Origin: Candidatus Saccharicenans sp.
GTDB lineage: Bacteria; Acidobacteriota; Aminicenantia; Aminicenantales; Saccharicenantaceae
Assembly: GCA_024653215.1 (NCBI GenBank)
Contig: JANLFU010000001.1
Span: 205,492 to 269,491 of the forward strand
Reading direction: 5' to 3'
Length of the DNA: 64,000 nt
Numbering within the stretch: position 1 is the stretch's first letter; every line of letters starts with the position of its first letter. Positions 9,134 to 17,114 of the stretch are shown in pieces. The position numbers and the translations under genes were made by a program. Below the pieces are notes generated by a model. It was not told the DNA's origin. It did no database searches and saw nothing but the letters and a program-made list of their open reading frames with translations.

Positions 9134-9493
9134 ATGCTTGATAAGAGAATAGTTATCGTCGATGATGATGAATCCATAAGAAAGACCTTTTTTCTGCTGC
9201 TTTCAGATAAATACAATGTTTACCTGGCCGGGGATGCCGGGGAAGCCCTGGCTAGATTTGAAAAAGCCCGGGTTGATTTGATCATAGCCGATTTGCGGCT
9301 TCCCCAGAAAAATGGTCTTCAGATGATTGTCGATTTCAGGCAGTCGGGTTACCAGGGTCGTATCATACTCATATCTGCCTGTGCCGACCAGGTCAAGCCT
9401 GAGGACCTGGAAAAACTGGGGGTTGACCGGCTGTTTATAAAACCCCTGGACCTCAAGTTACTGACCGAAACCATCGACAGCCTGCTGGCCTGA
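9134..9493 (+). CDS. Single-domain (CheY/Spo0F-like) response regulator
   Basis: A 119-residue stand-alone receiver domain. It has the acidic cluster IVDDDES, phospho-acceptor D53 in LIIADLRLPQKNG, a serine switch residue in ILISAC and the conserved lysine in FIKPLD. No output domain follows, so it probably acts by protein-protein contact or as a phosphate relay or sink for the nearby kinase. It is preceded by a sigma-54 promoter (9095-9110), which suggests the upstream NtrC-type regulator switches it on, closing a feedback loop. The ATG is only about 13 nt from the predicted transcript start, with just AGGT as a weak ribosome site. An alternative target is a kinase elsewhere in the genome. 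Confidence 0.9.
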   Translation: MLDKRIVIVDDDESIRKTFFLLLSDKYNVYLAGDAGEALARFEKARVDLIIADLRLPQKNGLQMIVDFRQSGYQGRIILISACADQVKPEDLEKLGVDRLFIKPLDLKLLTETIDSLLA

Positions 9494-9699
9494 GCCCAGC
9501 ACCGGTCCCGGTTTTTCAGGCAGGTCCTGTTTCCGGTCTTATTAACCCGGTATTCCTGAGCCATAGTCATAGGCTGGCGGGATTGGTTCCAAGACTTGCC
9601 CGGGCAGGCTATCTGAAACATAGATAGAAAAAAGCCTTAGCCTCTCACCCGGTCCGCTCACCCCTTAAATTGTCTGGCCGAACATGCTAAACTGCCTCC

Positions 9700-10566
9700 A
9701 TGAAAGCTGAGTCCGAATGCTATCTGTGTCTACTGGGGCAGGTGTTGCGGACGGCCGGGGTCCTGGGGCTCAAGGAACCGGCGACCAGGGAACTGGCCCG
9801 GGAAGCCTGCGCCTTCCTGGCCGGGACTGATTTTAACCGGACGCCACCCGAGATTTCAGAAGACCTTTATTCTCTCCTGGCCCGTCTGACTGGCAATCCC
9901 GACCCCTACCAGATCCTGAAAAAGGACCATATCGACCATGCCCTGAAGCTTTATCCTCAATTGGAAAACCTGGTCAGAACCGCGGCCGACCCGCTGCGGG
10001 CTGCCCTGGAAATTTCGCTGGCCGGGAACGTGATAGATTTCGGGGCCAATTCCGACGACGACTGGTTGAAAGATGGTAGATTCTTGGCCCCGGGGCCTTT
10101 CGGGATCGATGATTACCGGCTCTTAAAGGAAGACCTGGAAAAGGCCGGGCGGATCGTCTTTTTGGGAGACAATGCCGGGGAAACAGTCTTTGACCGGTTG
10201 TTTATAGAAGTATCCGGGCGAAGGCCGGTCTATGCGGTGAGGGAAGCGCCCATAATCAATGACGCCACGCTGGAAGAAGCGCGGGCTTCAGGCCTGGCCG
10301 AGGTGGCTGATCTGGTATCGAGCGGCTGCCGGGCTCCGGGAACTGTTTACGAGCAGTGCTCGCCCGACTTCAAAGAAATCCTGGAACGGGCTGATCTGAT
10401 TATCAGCAAGGGCCAGGGAAATTTTGAATGCCTGGAACAGGTCAGGGGTCCTTTTTATTTTCTATTGAAGGCCAAGTGCCGGGTAGTTTCCGGGTACCTG
10501 GGGGTTCCGCAGGGTAGCCTGATCATCATGAGGTCCCGGAATTATAGCCCCCGTCTGCTGGTCTGA
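9700..10566 (+). CDS. DUF89/ARMT1-like metal-dependent phosphatase (damage-control phosphatase family)
   Basis: A 288-residue cytosolic protein of the DUF89 family, bacterial/archaeal short type. It begins with the Cys-containing SECYLCLLGQVLRTAG motif typical of this subgroup. The active-site motifs follow: GANSDDDW, FLGDNAGETVFDRL (Asp-Asn metal ligands), REAPIINDATLEEA and ISKGQGNFECL. DUF89 enzymes dephosphorylate damaged or over-accumulated phosphometabolites such as sugar phosphates or pantetheine derivatives; the exact substrate here is unknown. The gene lies between the two sigma-54 promoters in the same orientation, but no sigma-54 element immediately precedes it. The ATG at 9700 has no strong Shine-Dalgarno site. 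Confidence 0.85.
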   Translation: MKAESECYLCLLGQVLRTAGVLGLKEPATRELAREACAFLAGTDFNRTPPEISEDLYSLLARLTGNPDPYQILKKDHIDHALKLYPQLENLVRTAADPLRAALEISLAGNVIDFGANSDDDWLKDGRFLAPGPFGIDDYRLLKEDLEKAGRIVFLGDNAGETVFDRLFIEVSGRRPVYAVREAPIINDATLEEARASGLAEVADLVSSGCRAPGTVYEQCSPDFKEILERADLIISKGQGNFECLEQVRGPFYFLLKAKCRVVSGYLGVPQGSLIIMRSRNYSPRLLV

Positions 10567-10625
10567 CCGGCCATCTTTTATCACTTTTCTTAAGGGCAGG
10601 TTTATTTTTTCTTCAGGCCATGTTT

Positions 10626-10644
10626 CCGTAAAGTATTTTTACGG
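10626..10644. promoter_or_regulatory. Perfect 7+7 bp palindrome (candidate UAS; could also be a terminator of the DUF89 gene)
   Basis: CCGTAAA-N5-TTTACGG, 60 bp after the DUF89 stop codon and centred about 80 bp upstream of the -24 element at 10715. It resembles the 19-bp palindrome at 8998 in length, half-site sequence and promoter distance, which supports a shared binding site for the NtrC-type regulator. A T-rich stretch follows it, so a weak intrinsic terminator for the DUF89 gene is an alternative reading. Confidence 0.45.
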
Positions 10645-10714
10645 CTTTTAAACTTTTTTTATGATTTTTCAGGTAATTTTCCAGTTTTTTAAGGGGAGGT
10701 CAGGTCTGGAATTC

Positions 10715-10730
10715 TGGCACAAATCTTGCT
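10715..10730 (+). promoter_or_regulatory. Sigma-54 (-24/-12) promoter, near-perfect consensus
   Basis: TGGCACAAATCTTGCT has an intact TGGCA at -24 and TTGCT at -12, with the GG to GC spacing of 10 bp. Transcription should start near 10741 and would run to the strong terminator at 10983-11019. No annotated conserved gene lies between, so the target is a small RNA or small protein. Confidence 0.82.
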
Positions 10731-10740
10731 TATAAATTGG

Positions 10741-11019
10741 CGGGTATAGAAAATGGCTGAAAGAAGAAGAGCAACGAGAACAAGCGATAGACAGTTCTTA
10801 TACATAGATACCTTAGATGTTATGGGGAGGGAGATATTGAGGTTTGACGGGCTGAACAGAAAGCCAATCTCTCCCTCCCCCTTCATTTATCCACTTGGCG
10901 ATGAGCGCACCCATAAATTTATAAATGCCTCCTTTTTGCCCTTCTTTGCCCTTCTTTCCATTCCCCCTTCCTTCAATTAAACAGAGGGGTGCACGGCGGC
11001 ACCCCTCTCTTTCTTTTTT
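10741..11019 (+). ncRNA. Sigma-54-driven structured small transcript (candidate regulatory RNA, or mRNA for a 75-residue protein)
   Basis: A predicted transcript of about 280 nt bounded by a near-perfect sigma-54 promoter and a strong intrinsic terminator. Bases 10824-10839 pair with 10865-10880 in a 16-bp helix with one mismatch (core GGGGAGGGAGA with TCTCCCTCCCC) around a 25-nt loop. From about 10870 to 10975 the RNA is very pyrimidine-rich. It carries CCTCC-like motifs and a tandem TTTGCCCTTC repeat that could bind Shine-Dalgarno regions. A frame from ATG 10753 to 10980 encodes 75 residues starting MAERRRATRTSDRQF. It lacks a good ribosome site, uses AGA/TTA/ATA codons unlike its neighbours, and runs through the long helix and pyrimidine tract. 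I therefore favour RNA, without excluding a peptide. The start point is predicted, not observed. Confidence 0.6.
10983..11019 (+). terminator. Strong rho-independent terminator
   Basis: A perfect 10-bp stem (AGAGGGGTGC with GCACCCCTCT) around a 6-nt loop, followed by CTTTCTTTTTT. It ends the sigma-54-driven transcript. The opposite strand lacks a comparable T-run, so it serves the plus strand. Confidence 0.92.
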
Positions 11020-11080
11020 CCCGAGGTAAATTAAAGCCAGGTAATCTCTTTGTGCCCGATGGGCCTGTCTATGGCCCTGT

Positions 11081-11623
11081 TCAGATCGGGCCCAGGAGAT
11101 TCGTGATTTTTTCCAGCAGCTCGGACTGGAGTCCATTCCGGTTGGCCGGGGTAAGCTCAAAGAGCTGGGTCCCCGGACTGGACTTTATCCGTTCTATAAA
11201 GGGCGTTCCCCGCCAGGCGATGGTGGCCAGGAGGTGACCCGGAGCCGAAACCAGTCGCAGCACGATTTCCCGGAATTTTTCTGAAAGACATTCCATTTTG
11301 CCTATCTCGTCTATGACCACCAGCCTGGTTTCAGGGGTGAAGAACCTGACCGATTCCAGGAAATTTTCGAAGCGGGCCAGGTCCACCCGGTATTTACCCA
11401 CCCGGTAGGGTGTCTTGAATTCAACATGGCTGAGGACGGCCCCCCGGCCATCGGGGCTCATCAATTCGAAGCCCAGCCTGGTTCCCTTTTCCCTTATCTC
11501 CCTGGTGATAAAACCGGCAATCCCGCTCTTATCCGGCAGCCGTTCAAGGAGGCCGGCCACCAGGGTGGTTTTTCCGGACCCGGGTAGCCCCGTCACCAGG
11601 ATTTTAAGTCCTTTGGCATTCAT
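11081..11623 (-). CDS. THEP1-family nucleoside-triphosphatase
   Basis: A 180-residue P-loop NTPase of the THEP1 family, whose members hydrolyse ATP, GTP and other nucleotides slowly in vitro. Walker A is GLPGSGKTTL at residues ~11-20, followed by GFITREIREKGTRLGFEL, a signature of this family. Walker B is LVVIDEIGKMECLS, and HLLATIAWRGTPFI contains the later family motif. Its length matches the family. It lies opposite to both neighbours, convergent with the small RNA and divergent from the M24 gene at 11805. The biological role of THEP1 proteins is not settled. The ATG at 11623 has no strong ribosome site. Confidence 0.88.
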   Translation of the reverse strand: MNAKGLKILVTGLPGSGKTTLVAGLLERLPDKSGIAGFITREIREKGTRLGFELMSPDGRGAVLSHVEFKTPYRVGKYRVDLARFENFLESVRFFTPETRLVVIDEIGKMECLSEKFREIVLRLVSAPGHLLATIAWRGTPFIERIKSSPGTQLFELTPANRNGLQSELLEKITNLLGPI

Positions 11624-11804
11624 TTCATTCTGCCTTCTCCCGACTCTTAACCTGCAATTATTAAAAGACAGGACCTTTCATAAGTCAAAGGACAGGGAGC
11701 TATCGTTTCGGACCGGTTGGGTTAGGGGCATGGTTTTGATTGCATGGAAGCGGCAATTTTATTAAACTCAGTCTGCGATGAATATTTAACAGAGGCAAGC
11801 TATC

Positions 11805-13145
11805 ATGAAGAAAAAGGCTCTATTCATAGCGGTTCTGGTTGGTCTGCTGTCGGCTCTTATGGCTCAGGTGCAGGCTCCGGCCGGTTATTCGGCGGCCGAG
11901 TTTGAGAGACGCCGGCTGGCCCTGATGGAGGCTACCGGAAACGGCCTGATCATTCTGCTGGCCAGCCCGGGAAACTCGGGAGCCGGGCATTTCCGCCAGG
12001 ACAACGATTTCTATTATTTCACCGGTTGCGAGGATGCCAATGCCATCCTGGTCATGATTCCGGCCACAAAAGACAGTTATCTCTTTGTCCCCCAGAAAAC
12101 CGACCGGGAAAAGATGATGGAAGGGGGGAACAGCCTGGATGACCCGGAGGCCAGGGAAAAGCTCCGGCTGAAGGCAATTTACCCGGTCAGTTATTTTGAC
12201 GAGTTTCTTTCCAGGCTATCCGGTCGCCAGGACCAGGTTATCTATCTGAGGCTATCACCCGAGGACTCGGTGGGCGAAGCCCGTTCGGAAACTGCCCTGT
12301 TCCAGGCCCGGCGCGCGCGGAATCCCTATAACGCCCAGCTCAGCCTGAACCAGTTCCGGGCCGAAAGGTTTCGCCAGCTTTATCCCGCGGCCGAGTTGAA
12401 AGATATCACTCCCCGGATCGATGCTCTGAGGATGATTAAGACCCCGGAAGAAATTGCCATCTTAAGGCAGAACGGTCGGATTTCTGCCGAAGCCGTGAAA
12501 AAGGCCATGCTGGCTTCGAGGCCGGGTGCCTTCGAGTACGAGCTGGAAGCGGCCGCGGTGGAAGTCCTGCTCAGGAATGGCTGCCGGGGGCCGGCCTATC
12601 CGCCCATCATCGGCTCGGGACCGAATACCTGCATTCTCCATTATGAAAAAAACAACCGGGCCATGCAGGCCGGGGAACTGGTGCTGATGGATTTCGGCGG
12701 CGACCTCAATTACCTGACCATGGATATTACCAGGACCTGGCCGGTTTCCGGCAAGTTCAGCGAGGAGCAAAAAAGGATTTACCGGGCGGTGCTGGAGGTG
12801 CAGAAGGCCTGCCTTGAAGCCTTCAGGCCGGGAGTCAGCGGTCGGGATGTTCAGGAGTACGTGGCCAGGCGGATGAAAGAAAAAGGAATTGACCCGCTGG
12901 GCCTGCGCGGTGGCCTGGGGCACCTGGTGGGTATGTCCGTGCATGACGTTCAGGCCCCGGAGCTGGTTCTTAAGGAAGGCATGGTCATGGCCATCGAGCC
13001 CGGGCTCTATTATCCCGAGAAAAACCTGGGCATCAGGATTGAAGACACCGTCCTGATAACCAGGGACGGCTGCGAGGTCCTGACGGCCGGAGTTCCCAAG
13101 GAAATTGATGAAATTGAAGCCCTGCTGGCCAGGAGGAAGTTCTGA
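11805..13145 (+). CDS. Exported Xaa-Pro aminopeptidase (peptidase M24B)
   Basis: A 446-residue aminopeptidase P-like enzyme that removes N-terminal residues preceding proline. A signal peptide (MKKKALFIAVLVGLLSALMAQ) directs export. The creatinase N-domain covers ~25-190 and the pita-bread catalytic domain ~215-440. All five dinuclear metal ligands are visible in order: Asp in LMDFGGDL, Asp in MDITRTWP, His in GLGHLVGMSVHD, Glu in AIEPGLYY and Glu in IRIEDTVLIT. The ribosome site AGAGGC precedes the ATG. It is followed by the capB gene after about 60 bp and could be cotranscribed with it, although a functional tie is not evident. With the M19, M28 and M14 enzymes nearby it supports peptide scavenging outside the cytoplasm. 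Confidence 0.93.
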   Translation: MKKKALFIAVLVGLLSALMAQVQAPAGYSAAEFERRRLALMEATGNGLIILLASPGNSGAGHFRQDNDFYYFTGCEDANAILVMIPATKDSYLFVPQKTDREKMMEGGNSLDDPEAREKLRLKAIYPVSYFDEFLSRLSGRQDQVIYLRLSPEDSVGEARSETALFQARRARNPYNAQLSLNQFRAERFRQLYPAAELKDITPRIDALRMIKTPEEIAILRQNGRISAEAVKKAMLASRPGAFEYELEAAAVEVLLRNGCRGPAYPPIIGSGPNTCILHYEKNNRAMQAGELVLMDFGGDLNYLTMDITRTWPVSGKFSEEQKRIYRAVLEVQKACLEAFRPGVSGRDVQEYVARRMKEKGIDPLGLRGGLGHLVGMSVHDVQAPELVLKEGMVMAIEPGLYYPEKNLGIRIEDTVLITRDGCEVLTAGVPKEIDEIEALLARRKF

Positions 13146-13206
13146 CGGGCTCACCTGGAATGAAACCCTGTAAGTTTGTTTATAAGCTCATTGAGAAGAA
13201 GGGTCG

Positions 13207-14442
13207 ATGTTGCACCAGGCCGGTCTGATTGCTCCATTCTCTCTCCTCATCTTAATAATTTACCTGTCTGTTGAGGCCGTTCGTTTTCGCCGCCGGTTGA
13301 AGAAAATTCCCGTGAGAGTGGCTGTTGGCGGCATCAGGGGCAAGTCCAGCATCACCAGGCTGATTGCCGGGGGCCTGCGGCAGGCCGGGTTGAAGGTGAT
13401 GGCCAAGACCACCGGTTCCAGGCCGGTTCTGATTTATCCCGACGGGCACGAGCAGGAAATCAGCCGGCGTGGCCGGCCGACCATCCTGGAACAGAAGAAG
13501 CTGGTAGAGGTGGCCGTGGCCGCAGAGTCGGATTTTTTAGTCAGCGAGATGATGAGCATTCAGCCCGAATGTCTTGGAGCCGAGGGGCGGCATCTTTTGC
13601 AACCACAGGTCCTGGTGCTGAGCAATTTCCGGCCTGACCACACTGAATTTCTCGGGAGGCGCAGGGAGGAGGTGGCCCGGGCCCTGCTGGAAGCTGTTCC
13701 CCCGGCCGCCATTGTTTTTATTCCCGAAGAAGAGTTACAGCCATGGATGGGAAAACTGGCCCGGGAAAAAGGATTTGAGCTGAGAGCGGTCCGGAGCAGT
13801 ATCGAATCTGCCCGTTTGACCGAAATTCTCCCGTACCCGGAATTTGAGCCAAATGCCAGGCTGGCCCTGGCCGTCCTGCTGCATTTTGGCCTGTCGGCCG
13901 AGCGGGTCCGCGACGGCTGGTCGGGTTTGAACCCCGACCTTGGCCGGCCCAGGGTCTGGCGAGTCAGGCTATCGGGGAAACATCACTTTCATCTGGTCAG
14001 CCTGTTTGCAGCCAATGACCCGGAGTCAAGCCTGCTGGCCATGGAACTCATAACCCGCAGGCTGGGCTGGCAGGAAAGCCGGAAGATCGGTCTGCTGAGC
14101 CTGCGGGCTGACCGCGGAGACCGGAGCAGGCAATGGGTAGAGTTCCTTCGGTCAGGGGCTGCGGACTTCCTGGAATCGCTGATTCTAATCGGACCGGGAG
14201 CCAGGGCAGTGGGACGAAAACTCAGAAACTGGTCCCGGGAAACCGGCCGCCCGGTCTTAATCCTACCTGAGAAAGAGCCGGAGAAAAGTCTTGAAGAGAT
14301 AAAAAAACTGGTTGCTGACTGCCAGAAAAGACTGCCCGGCGCGGAAGAGAGATGCCTGGTCTTCGGGCTGGGCAACATTGGCGGCTTCGGCCGCAAACTT
14401 ATAGAATACCTGGAAAGGACCGCCGATGCCGTCAGAATATAG
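13207..14442 (+). CDS. capB: Poly-gamma-glutamate synthase subunit CapB/PgsB
   Basis: A 411-residue amide ligase of the Mur-ligase-like CapB/PgsB family, which polymerises glutamate through gamma-amide bonds using ATP. It has an N-terminal membrane anchor (residues ~5-22, LIAPFSLLILIIYLSVEAV). The ATP loop is VGGIRGKSSITRLIAGG, followed by MAKTTGSRP, SEMMSIQPEC and the LSNFRPDHTEFLG segment characteristic of CapB. The stop overlaps the capC start by 17 bp and pgsW follows with a 1-bp overlap, so the three are one operon. No capA/pgsA gene is in the window. The product could be a capsule, a released polymer or a short gamma-glutamyl chain. Confidence 0.92.
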   Translation: MLHQAGLIAPFSLLILIIYLSVEAVRFRRRLKKIPVRVAVGGIRGKSSITRLIAGGLRQAGLKVMAKTTGSRPVLIYPDGHEQEISRRGRPTILEQKKLVEVAVAAESDFLVSEMMSIQPECLGAEGRHLLQPQVLVLSNFRPDHTEFLGRRREEVARALLEAVPPAAIVFIPEEELQPWMGKLAREKGFELRAVRSSIESARLTEILPYPEFEPNARLALAVLLHFGLSAERVRDGWSGLNPDLGRPRVWRVRLSGKHHFHLVSLFAANDPESSLLAMELITRRLGWQESRKIGLLSLRADRGDRSRQWVEFLRSGAADFLESLILIGPGARAVGRKLRNWSRETGRPVLILPEKEPEKSLEEIKKLVADCQKRLPGAEERCLVFGLGNIGGFGRKLIEYLERTADAVRI

Positions 14443-14860
14443 TTCCCTGTTCCTCGGCCTGGTGCTGGCTCTCATCTTCAGTGAACTCACCGGGATTTCC
14501 CCGGGCGGATTGATAGTTCCCGGCTATTTTGCCATCTTCCTGGACCAGCCCTGGCGACCGCTGGCCACCCTGGCTGTGGCCTTCCTGGCCCTCGGCCTGT
14601 ACCGCCTGGCCGGCAATTACCTAATACTTTTCGGCCGGCGTCGCTTTGTCTTCATGATTCTGGTAGGAGTGGTCCTGGCCCAGCTCTGGAACCTGCTGCT
14701 TCCCGGGTCTCTGGCCGAACCGATTTCGCTCAGGGTCATTGGCTGGGTGGTGCCCGGACTGCTGGCTTCCAACCTGGAAAGGCAGAAGATGCTGCCGACC
14801 CTGGCCTCCTTGATTTTCGTTTCTGTCTTAACTTTTTTTCTGGTCAGGCTCTTTTTCTGA
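14426..14860 (+). CDS. capC: Poly-gamma-glutamate biosynthesis membrane protein CapC/PgsC
   Basis: A 144-residue integral membrane protein with four to five hydrophobic segments. It carries the CapC signature near its N-terminus (LALIFSELTGISPGGLIVPGY), matching the family length of about 150. CapC forms the membrane part of the polymerase with CapB and helps export the chain. Translation is coupled: the start lies 17 bp inside capB and the stop overlaps the pgsW start. No alternative assignment is likely. Confidence 0.93.
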   Translation: MPSEYSSLFLGLVLALIFSELTGISPGGLIVPGYFAIFLDQPWRPLATLAVAFLALGLYRLAGNYLILFGRRRFVFMILVGVVLAQLWNLLLPGSLAEPISLRVIGWVVPGLLASNLERQKMLPTLASLIFVSVLTFFLVRLFF

Positions 14861-15978
14861 TGGGCAACGATAAAAAATTTATTACCCTGGTCGGCCTGGC
14901 CGTCCTCAGCCTGGTTTTTCTTGGCCTTTACCTAAGTCTTGGCCAGGATATCAATCGCTGTTCGGGGCCTGACCCGGATGGAATTGAAGCCAGCCGGTTG
15001 ATGTCAGAAGCCGAAAAAATCATCTTTAACTGCCGGAAAAGCAGGGGAATTCAGCCCGAAAATAACGAGTTTGACCCCAATCAAACAGGCTTAGTCGGCC
15101 TGGAAAACAGTCCCCTGACCACCACTCTCGGAAATCTTCAGGCCAAAAGAACTGCCACCAACCCGGAGCTGGCCGCTCTCCTGGTTCACCTGCTCAGGAA
15201 GGCCGGGGTGAGGCAGGGAGAGGTGGTGTCCCTGGGCGCCTCCGCTTCTTTTCCTTCACTGATTGTCGCCAGTTATTGCGCCGCCCGGGCCCTGGACCTG
15301 GAACTCCTGGCGATTGTTTCGGTTGGAGCCTCCCAGTGGGGAGCCAACCACCCGGAATTTTCCTGGCTGGATATGGAAGACTGCCTCCGTCAGCACGGGT
15401 TCACCCGGCACCGGCTGCTGGCCGTGGCCTGGGGTGGTGAAGACGATTCCGGGAAAGAGTATCCTGAAGAAGTAAGAAAACGACTTCTGGCTGTGGCTCA
15501 AAGGCTCGGCCTTCAATTTCTCCCGACGGGCAGCCTGGAGGACAGGGTCAGGCAGCACCTGGATCTTTTTCTGGCCGCAGCCGGCGAGAGAAAAATAAAG
15601 GCCTTCATCAACATCGGCGGCAGCTCGGTCAACCTCGGGGCTGACTCTTCTGTCCTGGAGCTTAAACCGGGATTGACCCGGGTTGGCAAGATTCCGCCGG
15701 CATCCCGACGGGGTCTTATCCAGGAAATGGCCCGACGGGGCATTCCAGTTATTCATCTTCTCAACATCAGAAAGCTGGCGGAAATTTATGGACTTCCCTG
15801 GGACCCAAAACCCTTGCCCGCGCCCGGCGGCCTGGTTTTCCCGCCGGAAAGAAGACCGGATAAAACCATGGCCTGGTTAATTTTTGGCGGTTATTTACTA
15901 AGCTGTGTGCTCTGGTTGATGGCAGCAGGAATTATTCGTAAAAAAGCCTTCCGGCCGGCGCCTGGTCAGGATTCTTAA
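14860..15978 (+). CDS. pgsW: Poly-gamma-glutamate system protein PgsW
   Basis: A 372-residue protein with an N-terminal membrane anchor (~8-25) and a second hydrophobic helix near the C-terminus (~335-357). The middle is a soluble domain, probably extracytoplasmic. Its position directly after capB and capC, its size, and segments such as LGASASFPSLIVASYCAARAL and INIGGSSVNLG fit the PgsW family, which replaces or supplements CapA in some lineages. Its biochemical role is not established. Its last 47 bp overlap the 3' end of the convergent M14 gene. The family call relies on context as well as sequence. Confidence 0.82.
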   Translation: MGNDKKFITLVGLAVLSLVFLGLYLSLGQDINRCSGPDPDGIEASRLMSEAEKIIFNCRKSRGIQPENNEFDPNQTGLVGLENSPLTTTLGNLQAKRTATNPELAALLVHLLRKAGVRQGEVVSLGASASFPSLIVASYCAARALDLELLAIVSVGASQWGANHPEFSWLDMEDCLRQHGFTRHRLLAVAWGGEDDSGKEYPEEVRKRLLAVAQRLGLQFLPTGSLEDRVRQHLDLFLAAAGERKIKAFINIGGSSVNLGADSSVLELKPGLTRVGKIPPASRRGLIQEMARRGIPVIHLLNIRKLAEIYGLPWDPKPLPAPGGLVFPPERRPDKTMAWLIFGGYLLSCVLWLMAAGIIRKKAFRPAPGQDS

Positions 15979-17107
15979 GGTAATAGCCGGTTCCTGCGGA
16001 AATTACTTCAGCGTAGCGGGGCACGTTTTCCATCTGGATCGGCCGCTCGGGGTGAAGTTCGGTCCAGACCTTGAAAATCTGGATAATCGACGACAGGTGG
16101 CGGCCCACCCGGACGTCTATCGGCCAGCCGTTTTCATCCAGCTTTTCAAACAGCAGGCCGTGGCGGCCGGCCTTCATCACGAATTCATCCTTTCCGGTCA
16201 GAAGAAGGGCCCGGTCGGTCCGGCCGCGGGTGGCATCCAGGAAGGGTTCGGGCGTTTCCAGCAGCAGGGGAATGGCCTGGGTATGGTCGCCTATTTCCCG
16301 GTGAGACAGGCCACGCAGCGCGACCGGAGAGTATTCAACCCCGATGTTGAAACCCTCCTCGCCGCTGATCATCATCGAGGCCAGGGCGGCCAGGTCTTCA
16401 CCCTTCTGGTGGGCGACAATGGTGCTGATCACCGGGTACTGCAGCTCGGCCTCGTGCAGGTCGATGACCAGGTCGATCTGTTCTTTAATTATCAGCTGGG
16501 TCATGGCATAACAGGTCTTCTCGGTCATGGTGCCGTCGGGACGCCCGGGCCAGGTGCGGTTCTGGTTCCGGATATCCATGTAGGCCAGCTGCTGCCTGGA
16601 AGGATAATGAATGTAGACTTCGGGATCCGGCCACTGGTCGAGCGGGTTGGACCAGCGGTCGCCCTGCCTGAATTTCTGCCGGCCCCAGGGTGTTGGTATT
16701 TCATAATCGGGGGGATAGGCTCCGCCCGGCCTGGTGGAGGTGGAAGCGCTGGGATTGGCCGTCAGGATGACAAAGAGGCGACCCTTTTCTAACCTGGCGT
16801 TTTCCACCAGCAGCCAGGCGGCCAGGCGTCCGGCCGGTTCTTCGGCATGGGAACCACCCAGGACCAGGGCGGCTCCGCCCTCTGAACCGGCATCTCCCTT
16901 TCCCAGAATGTAAACGCTGGCATCGTTGAGGCTGCCCTTAAGGCCGGGAAAATAATGGCTGAGCTTTCTGACTTCCAGAAGGCCATCGCCGGCCACCACC
17001 GGTTCTTTCAGGTGCCGGCTCCGGTAAAAGCTCAGGCCGGAGAATATGAAAACCAGTAAGAAGGCTGCCGTGAAGATCGCTTTTCGCATGATGAGTTGGT
17101 TTTTCAT
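15932..17107 (-). CDS. M14-family metallohydrolase (succinylglutamate desuccinylase/carboxypeptidase-like), exported
   Basis: A 391-residue protein with an N-terminal signal or anchor (ending near FIFSGLSFYRS) and an M14-type zinc domain. Visible ligand motifs are GGSHAEEPAG (HxxE) near residue 85 and IDLHEAE near residue 220; LLLETPEP carries the likely catalytic glutamate. Related enzymes cleave carboxy-terminal residues or N-acyl-glutamate amides. Because it faces capB-capC-pgsW and shares an operon with a permease, I infer a role in trimming or recycling poly-gamma-glutamate, but ordinary peptide hydrolysis is equally possible. GAGG lies upstream of the ATG at 17107. It overlaps the pgsW 3' end by 47 bp. 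Confidence 0.8.
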   Translation of the reverse strand: MKNQLIMRKAIFTAAFLLVFIFSGLSFYRSRHLKEPVVAGDGLLEVRKLSHYFPGLKGSLNDASVYILGKGDAGSEGGAALVLGGSHAEEPAGRLAAWLLVENARLEKGRLFVILTANPSASTSTRPGGAYPPDYEIPTPWGRQKFRQGDRWSNPLDQWPDPEVYIHYPSRQQLAYMDIRNQNRTWPGRPDGTMTEKTCYAMTQLIIKEQIDLVIDLHEAELQYPVISTIVAHQKGEDLAALASMMISGEEGFNIGVEYSPVALRGLSHREIGDHTQAIPLLLETPEPFLDATRGRTDRALLLTGKDEFVMKAGRHGLLFEKLDENGWPIDVRVGRHLSSIIQIFKVWTELHPERPIQMENVPRYAEVISAGTGYYLKNPDQAPAGRLFYE

Positions 17108-17114
17108 GCAGACC

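Noticed and set aside
9583..9602. TTGGTTCCAAGACTTGCC before the DUF89 gene as a sigma-54 promoter
   Set aside because: The GG to GC spacing is 1 bp too long, and TTGGAACC-like symmetry alone explains the resemblance.
9608..9630. Inverted repeat CTATCT-N7-AGATAG as a terminator after the single-domain regulator
   Set aside because: The repeat is AT-rich and followed by A rather than T on the coding strand.
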